From contig CP070840.1 in NCBI GenBank assembly GCA_020342025.1, positions 1,930,595 through 1,956,764 of the forward strand: a stretch of 26,170 nt of DNA, read 5' to 3'. This DNA comes from Deltaproteobacteria bacterium. Its GTDB lineage: Bacteria; Desulfobacterota; DSM-4660; Desulfatiglandales; HGW-15. A program made the position numbers and the translations under genes. Positions 23,026 to 26,170 of the stretch are shown one piece after another; within the stretch, counting starts at the first letter, position 1, and each line of letters begins with the position of its first letter. Below the pieces are notes generated by a model, which did not search any database, was not told the origin of the DNA, and saw nothing but the letters and a program-made list of their open reading frames with translations.

Positions 23026-24288
23026 ATGAGATTAGAACTCCACAAGCACAGGATAGAAAGCGTCCAATGGGGCAAATCGACCCAAATCCAGGGTCGTACC
23101 TTATTTATAAATAAAGCAGAACTCACCAAAGCCCTATCCCAAGGCTCGAGTCCGATCCCTGCCGTGGACATTTGTCGGCCCGGGGAAAAGGTGAGGATAA
23201 CAAACATCCTGGATATTGTTGAACCTCGTGCCAAGGCAAAGGGCCGGGGGGAAGTGTTCCCAGGTTTTTTGAACGCTTCCGAAAACGTGGGGAATGGTGT
23301 GACGAAGGTGCTGGAAGGCGTCGCCGTCATGGAGGTGGCCTCCATCCCGCGAGTCCAGGAAGGCCTGGTTGATATGGGGGGAGTGGGGGCAACACACTCT
23401 CCGTTTTCCCGGATGAATAACATTGTCCTCATGTTTGAGCGGGCTAATGGGACCGCCTTGACCGAATTTGAAGGGGGGGTAAGACTCGCCGGGTTGAGGG
23501 CCAGTGCCTATCTGGCCAGAAAGAGCCTGGACAGGGAACCCGATGAGAGAGAGATTTTTGAATTGGACCTGGAAAAGACCGCCCCGGAACAAGCAAGGGG
23601 GCTTCAACGGATCGGTTATATCTATATGCTCCAATCTCAGGGATTCCTCCGTGATACCTTTCTCTATGGCCGCAGTGTGAGCACATTAACGGCGACCCCC
23701 ATGCATCCCAACAAGATCATGGATGGGGCCATTGTCAGCGGTAATTACGTCATCCCCTCCAATCGTAATCCCACATACTTTCATTTGAACAACCCTATCA
23801 TAAGGGAACTTTTTCTGCGCAACGGCCATGATCTCCTATTCGGTGGATTGGTGATCTGCAACGAACACAGCCGATTGGAAGACAAGGAAAGGACGGCTGA
23901 GGAAGCGGTAGAAACCTTAAAGCAATTTAATGCTCAGGGGGTCATCATTACCAAGGAAGGGGGCGGGAACGCGGACACGGATCTGATGCTTATGTGCAGG
24001 TCCTGTGAGTCTCAGGGCATTCGGACGGTTCTCCTGGGCAATGAAGGGGCGGGCGCAGATGGGAGGGATCCCTCCCTCGCCCACATCACCCCCGAGGCAG
24101 ACGCCTTTGTGACCACCGGCAATAATGATGAGTCTGTTGCCCTTGACCCTGTGGATAAGCTTATCGGACGCGGACCCCTGTCCGGAATCAAGGAAAACCT
24201 AAAGGGGGAATTGAATGTCCCTGTCTCACGGATCCATGGTGCAGCCAACCTTTTAGGATATGGTATGCTGACGTGCACGTTAACCTGA
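23026..24288 (+). CDS. GrdE-like glycine/sarcosine/betaine reductase component B proprotein homologue, no pyruvoyl cysteine
   Basis: This 420-residue protein matches the GrdE-type proprotein of glycine/sarcosine/betaine reductase component B along its length. Examples are the MRLELHKHRIESV start, ANGTALTEFEGGVRLAGLRA, GYIYMLQSQGFLRDT, VMDGAIVSGN-type text, HLNNPIIRELFLRNG and ITKEGGGNADTDLM. In true GrdE the proprotein cleaves itself at an Asn-Cys and the Cys becomes a pyruvoyl group that binds the amine substrate. Here the site reads SGNYVIPSN: N240 is kept but the next residue is Y241 (TAC, one base from TGC), and the following cysteine is also lost. It probably does not process, so its role may be changed. 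No grdB-like gene follows; grdA lies opposite. The start has no good ribosome binding site. Confidence 0.82.
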   Translation: MRLELHKHRIESVQWGKSTQIQGRTLFINKAELTKALSQGSSPIPAVDICRPGEKVRITNILDIVEPRAKAKGRGEVFPGFLNASENVGNGVTKVLEGVAVMEVASIPRVQEGLVDMGGVGATHSPFSRMNNIVLMFERANGTALTEFEGGVRLAGLRASAYLARKSLDREPDEREIFELDLEKTAPEQARGLQRIGYIYMLQSQGFLRDTFLYGRSVSTLTATPMHPNKIMDGAIVSGNYVIPSNRNPTYFHLNNPIIRELFLRNGHDLLFGGLVICNEHSRLEDKERTAEEAVETLKQFNAQGVIITKEGGGNADTDLMLMCRSCESQGIRTVLLGNEGAGADGRDPSLAHITPEADAFVTTGNNDESVALDPVDKLIGRGPLSGIKENLKGELNVPVSRIHGAANLLGYGMLTCTLT

Positions 24289-24301
24289 TTTCAGAAGGGT
24301 T

Positions 24302-24757
24302 TTAAGCCTTCTCTCTTATCTCTTTGAATTTCTTGCCGATGGCCTCGGTATCAGCAACCATCTCCATAAAGCCGGCCTGCTGTTCGTAGACATCGGCAGG
24401 AATGGCCTCTTTCACCTCGGGCTCGAGGATATGATAAACGGGAAGTCCCAACGAGACTCCTCCCAATGGACCGGCGAAGCTGGGGTCACCCAATGTTACG
24501 GTCTCAGCGGTAATTTCAGCACCCTCCAAATCGGTTGCCCCAAGGACCACCACCAAATTGTCAGCCCCATTCTCATCTGCTAACCTTTTGATGGCGGCCT
24601 GATTCTCCATGTCCATGGCTCCAGCGGCCGTTCAGACAAAACATTCAGTCACGGCGAAAATAATCTCCGCACCCGCAGCCTCCAAGCAGGCCGCGATGGC
24701 AGGACCTGGCACACCGTCTCTCTCTCCCAAGATGATGGCCTTCTTTCCTTTAAACAT
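24302..24757 (-). CDS. grdA: Glycine/sarcosine/betaine reductase selenoprotein A (in-frame TGA read as selenocysteine)
   Basis: The gene encodes 151 residues if TGA at 24632-24634 is read as selenocysteine (residue 42). The first part is [20 protein letters not shown] and ends ECFV; after the TGA comes [20 protein letters not shown]. This reproduces the GrdA active-site text CFV-U-TAAGAMD, and the protein continues as GrdA to its normal end ([20 protein letters not shown], then [19 protein letters not shown]). GrdA passes electrons from thioredoxin and carries the carboxymethyl group from component B to component C as a selenoether. AAGGAGG lies eight bases before the ATG. Programs that stop at TGA would split this gene. 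It follows grdC on the same strand and converges on the GrdE-like gene. Confidence 0.93.
24596..24634 (-). promoter_or_regulatory. Selenocysteine TGA codon and candidate bacterial SECIS hairpin
   Basis: After TGA (24632-24634) the minus strand can fold with outer GGCC/GGCC (24626-24629 and 24596-24599) and an apical CCAU-GGAC-AUGG stem-loop about 17 bases from the TGA. Bacterial SECIS elements sit directly downstream of the codon. The hairpin is drawn by eye only. Confidence 0.45.
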
Positions 24758-24857
24758 GCAGTAAACCTCCTTATTAGGTTTGGAGTATTGGGCATCGAAA
24801 GAGAAACAATTGCTGTTCCGATTCTGGCAAGCTTCCCTGACGATCATCGCTACGCTC

Positions 24858-24939
24858 GTCATTGCGAGCGGTAGCGAAGCAATCTCTTCGCGGCGAGATT
24901 GCCACGTCCTCCTGCTTTCGCAGGAGTCCTCGCAATGAC
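24858..24939. repeat. Dispersed palindromic element, copy 2 (GTCATTGCGAG family)
   Basis: The outer arms are GTCATTGCGAG (24858-24868) and CTCGCAATGAC (24929-24939). The inner GAAGCAATCTC and GAGATTGCCACG repeat the design of the copy at 10340-10429. A middle hairpin TCCTGCTTTCGCAGGA lies between. It sits between grdC and grdA. Confidence 0.85.
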
Positions 24940-25019
24940 ATTGCGACAGGCTTGAGGATTTTTTGAACATTTGACACGTATCGATCTCATAACCCAATCT
25001 TCCATTGTTTCAATAAATA

Positions 25020-26170
25020 TCAACTCTTCCCCTTTTTCCCCGGATTTGCCTCAATAAGGAAGGACATGCCATCCGAGAGCTGGGACATCCTCCCCAAAAA
25101 CAAGCTCCCTTTGGACACAAACATGGCATTGCCCATTTCTCCCCGCTTGATGGCATCGATGGCATGGCCCAGAAAGGGTACGGCAGCCGGTATATGCCCT
25201 TGCGTGGGGGAAAACCCCGGCATACCATGCTTCAGGACAAATGCATTGATCTCGCTCTTGTCGATCTCTTTTCTCAGTGCCGCTAGGGCGCCAATCATTC
25301 GATAATTATTCAGGGGGACGTTTCCGCTGCCCGACGGGACAGTGACTTCAGGATTGTGCATTTCTGTCCCGTACTTGTCCACCTCGGTGACCTTCATTCC
25401 TATCCTTTCCAGAGGCTTCACCACCAGCGACTCCATGATGTGCTGTTGAGACGAGCCTGAGCCGATGTCATGCTTACCCACGCTATCCAAACGGAGAACA
25501 GGACTCTCATGGTCGTCTTCTGTAATCAGAAAGGCGATACCGCCCAACACATCTTCCAATATGGGCATATCATTTGAGAGGTGGCCTTTGAACTTCATGC
25601 CCAATTTGGCCAGACACCCCCCACCGACGACCGCAACTCTCTTGAAAACGCCCGATTTAACCAGGCCTGCGGCGTTGACGATGGCATAGATGGGAGCTGC
25701 ACAAAAGGCCTTGATGTCACAGCCTGTTGCATTGATACATCCGCACATTTCTCCGATGGTCTTAGAAAGACTTCCACCTCCCCGGTTATACCGATCGCCC
25801 ACGGCCTCCTCGGAACAGCTGAGAATGAAATCAATTTCCTCTGGGTTGGTTTGAGCTTGCTCCAAGAGGTGCTTTAGCACGAGGCCACCAGAGGCCTTGG
25901 CCATCAGGTTTTCCATCAATACCTGGGCTTTCAGCGTCTCGTCCTGGTCATGATGACTGTGGAAGCAACCCACCACAAGCCCTTGGTGATAGAGGGGCAA
26001 GGACCCCTGTCCTTTGACCTTCTCCTGGATCCGCTCCATATCCACACCAGCTTCAAATTTCTTGGCATCCATCCCCTCCCATAAGGGATGTCCTCCCAAT
26101 TTCTGGCGAAAAAGGGGCGTAGCCCCTTTCTCAAACCAGATGAGATCAAAATCATCAGCCAGTTTCAAGA
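25020..26170 (-). CDS. grdC: Glycine/sarcosine/betaine reductase component C beta subunit, 5' end outside the window
   Basis: At least 382 residues are visible; the true start lies beyond the right edge, since the family is about 510 residues. It is a ketoacyl synthase III-like protein of the glycine reductase C complex, which releases acetyl phosphate from the selenoether on GrdA. Matching text includes GDRYNRGGGSLSKTIGEMCG, the likely catalytic cysteine in DIKAFCAAPIYAIVNAAGL, SVGKHDIGSGSSQQHIMESL, EMHNPEVTVPSGSGNVP, HGMPGFSPTQGHIPAAVPFL and SLFLGRMSQLSDGMSFLIE. The next gene on the strand is grdA after 262 bases that hold a palindromic element; the usual grdD (C alpha) is not present between them. 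Confidence 0.92.
   Translation of the reverse strand, partial: LKLADDFDLIWFEKGATPLFRQKLGGHPLWEGMDAKKFEAGVDMERIQEKVKGQGSLPLYHQGLVVGCFHSHHDQDETLKAQVLMENLMAKASGGLVLKHLLEQAQTNPEEIDFILSCSEEAVGDRYNRGGGSLSKTIGEMCGCINATGCDIKAFCAAPIYAIVNAAGLVKSGVFKRVAVVGGGCLAKLGMKFKGHLSNDMPILEDVLGGIAFLITEDDHESPVLRLDSVGKHDIGSGSSQQHIMESLVVKPLERIGMKVTEVDKYGTEMHNPEVTVPSGSGNVPLNNYRMIGALAALRKEIDKSEINAFVLKHGMPGFSPTQGHIPAAVPFLGHAIDAIKRGEMGNAMFVSKGSLFLGRMSQLSDGMSFLIEANPGKKGKS

Noticed and set aside
24302..24616. Stand-alone 104-residue protein starting after the TGA
   Set aside because: It is the C-terminal part of GrdA; the preceding residues complete the family's active-site motif across the TGA.
24632..24997. Separate 121-codon minus-strand protein ending at TGA 24632
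   Set aside because: Only its last 41 codons, from ATG 24757, belong to a gene: they are the first part of grdA, read through the TGA. The upstream part is translated palindromic repeat.

Overview
The window looks like a chromosomal segment of an anaerobic Desulfobacterota (deltaproteobacterial) bacterium. This is inferred from the gene repertoire: a flavoredoxin-like protein, a two-subunit class I fumarase, a succinate dehydrogenase/fumarate reductase, a biotin-domain-free pyruvate/oxaloacetate carboxyltransferase subunit, sulfolactate sulfo-lyase, and glycine-reductase-type genes including a selenoprotein. There is no rRNA or tRNA gene to fix the taxonomy. No phage, transposase or CRISPR genes were seen. 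Small palindromic repeat families are abundant.

Layout. 1-3000: a long inverted repeat, a minus-strand flavin reductase, a 659-base gene-free stretch, then two exported proteins (a small helical periplasmic protein and a SYLF-LysM protein) closed by a terminator. 3058-7878 (minus strand): an orphan oligopeptide-type ABC substrate-binding protein, a pyruvate carboxylase/oxaloacetate decarboxylase carboxyltransferase subunit, and an MFS permease. 8045-13955 (plus): a GntR/FCD regulator, fumarase alpha and beta subunits, then sdhC-sdhD-sdhB-sdhA. Fumarase alpha carries an in-frame stop at its third codon. 14195-19027 (plus): a cysteine-poor relative of SuyB, then an apparent sulfolactate pathway of ComC-type dehydrogenase, SlcC-type dehydrogenase, SuyA and SuyB, closed by a terminator whose stem contains the suyB stop codon. 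19156-22826: a NitT/TauT-type ABC importer (binding protein, ATPase, two permeases). 23026-26170: a GrdE-like protein on the plus strand, convergent with a minus-strand grdC (cut by the window edge) and grdA, a selenoprotein gene read through an in-frame TGA.

How the genes may work together (inference). The ABC importer would bring in a sulfonate. SlcC and ComC would interconvert (S)- and (R)-sulfolactate through sulfopyruvate. SuyAB would split (R)-sulfolactate into pyruvate and sulfite. In a sulfite-respiring anaerobe, sulfite would be the electron acceptor and pyruvate the carbon and electron source. Pyruvate could enter C4 metabolism through the carboxyltransferase, fumarase and Sdh/Frd genes nearby. 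The Grd-type genes look like a separate module, with a B-component proprotein homologue that has lost the cysteine that normally becomes the pyruvoyl cofactor.

The most unusual non-coding signal is a family of 8-base tandem repeats (consensus TGGAGTNN or TGGAATNN) arranged as facing arms around a spacer at three intergenic sites, with a compact version at a fourth. Arm variants match within each locus.
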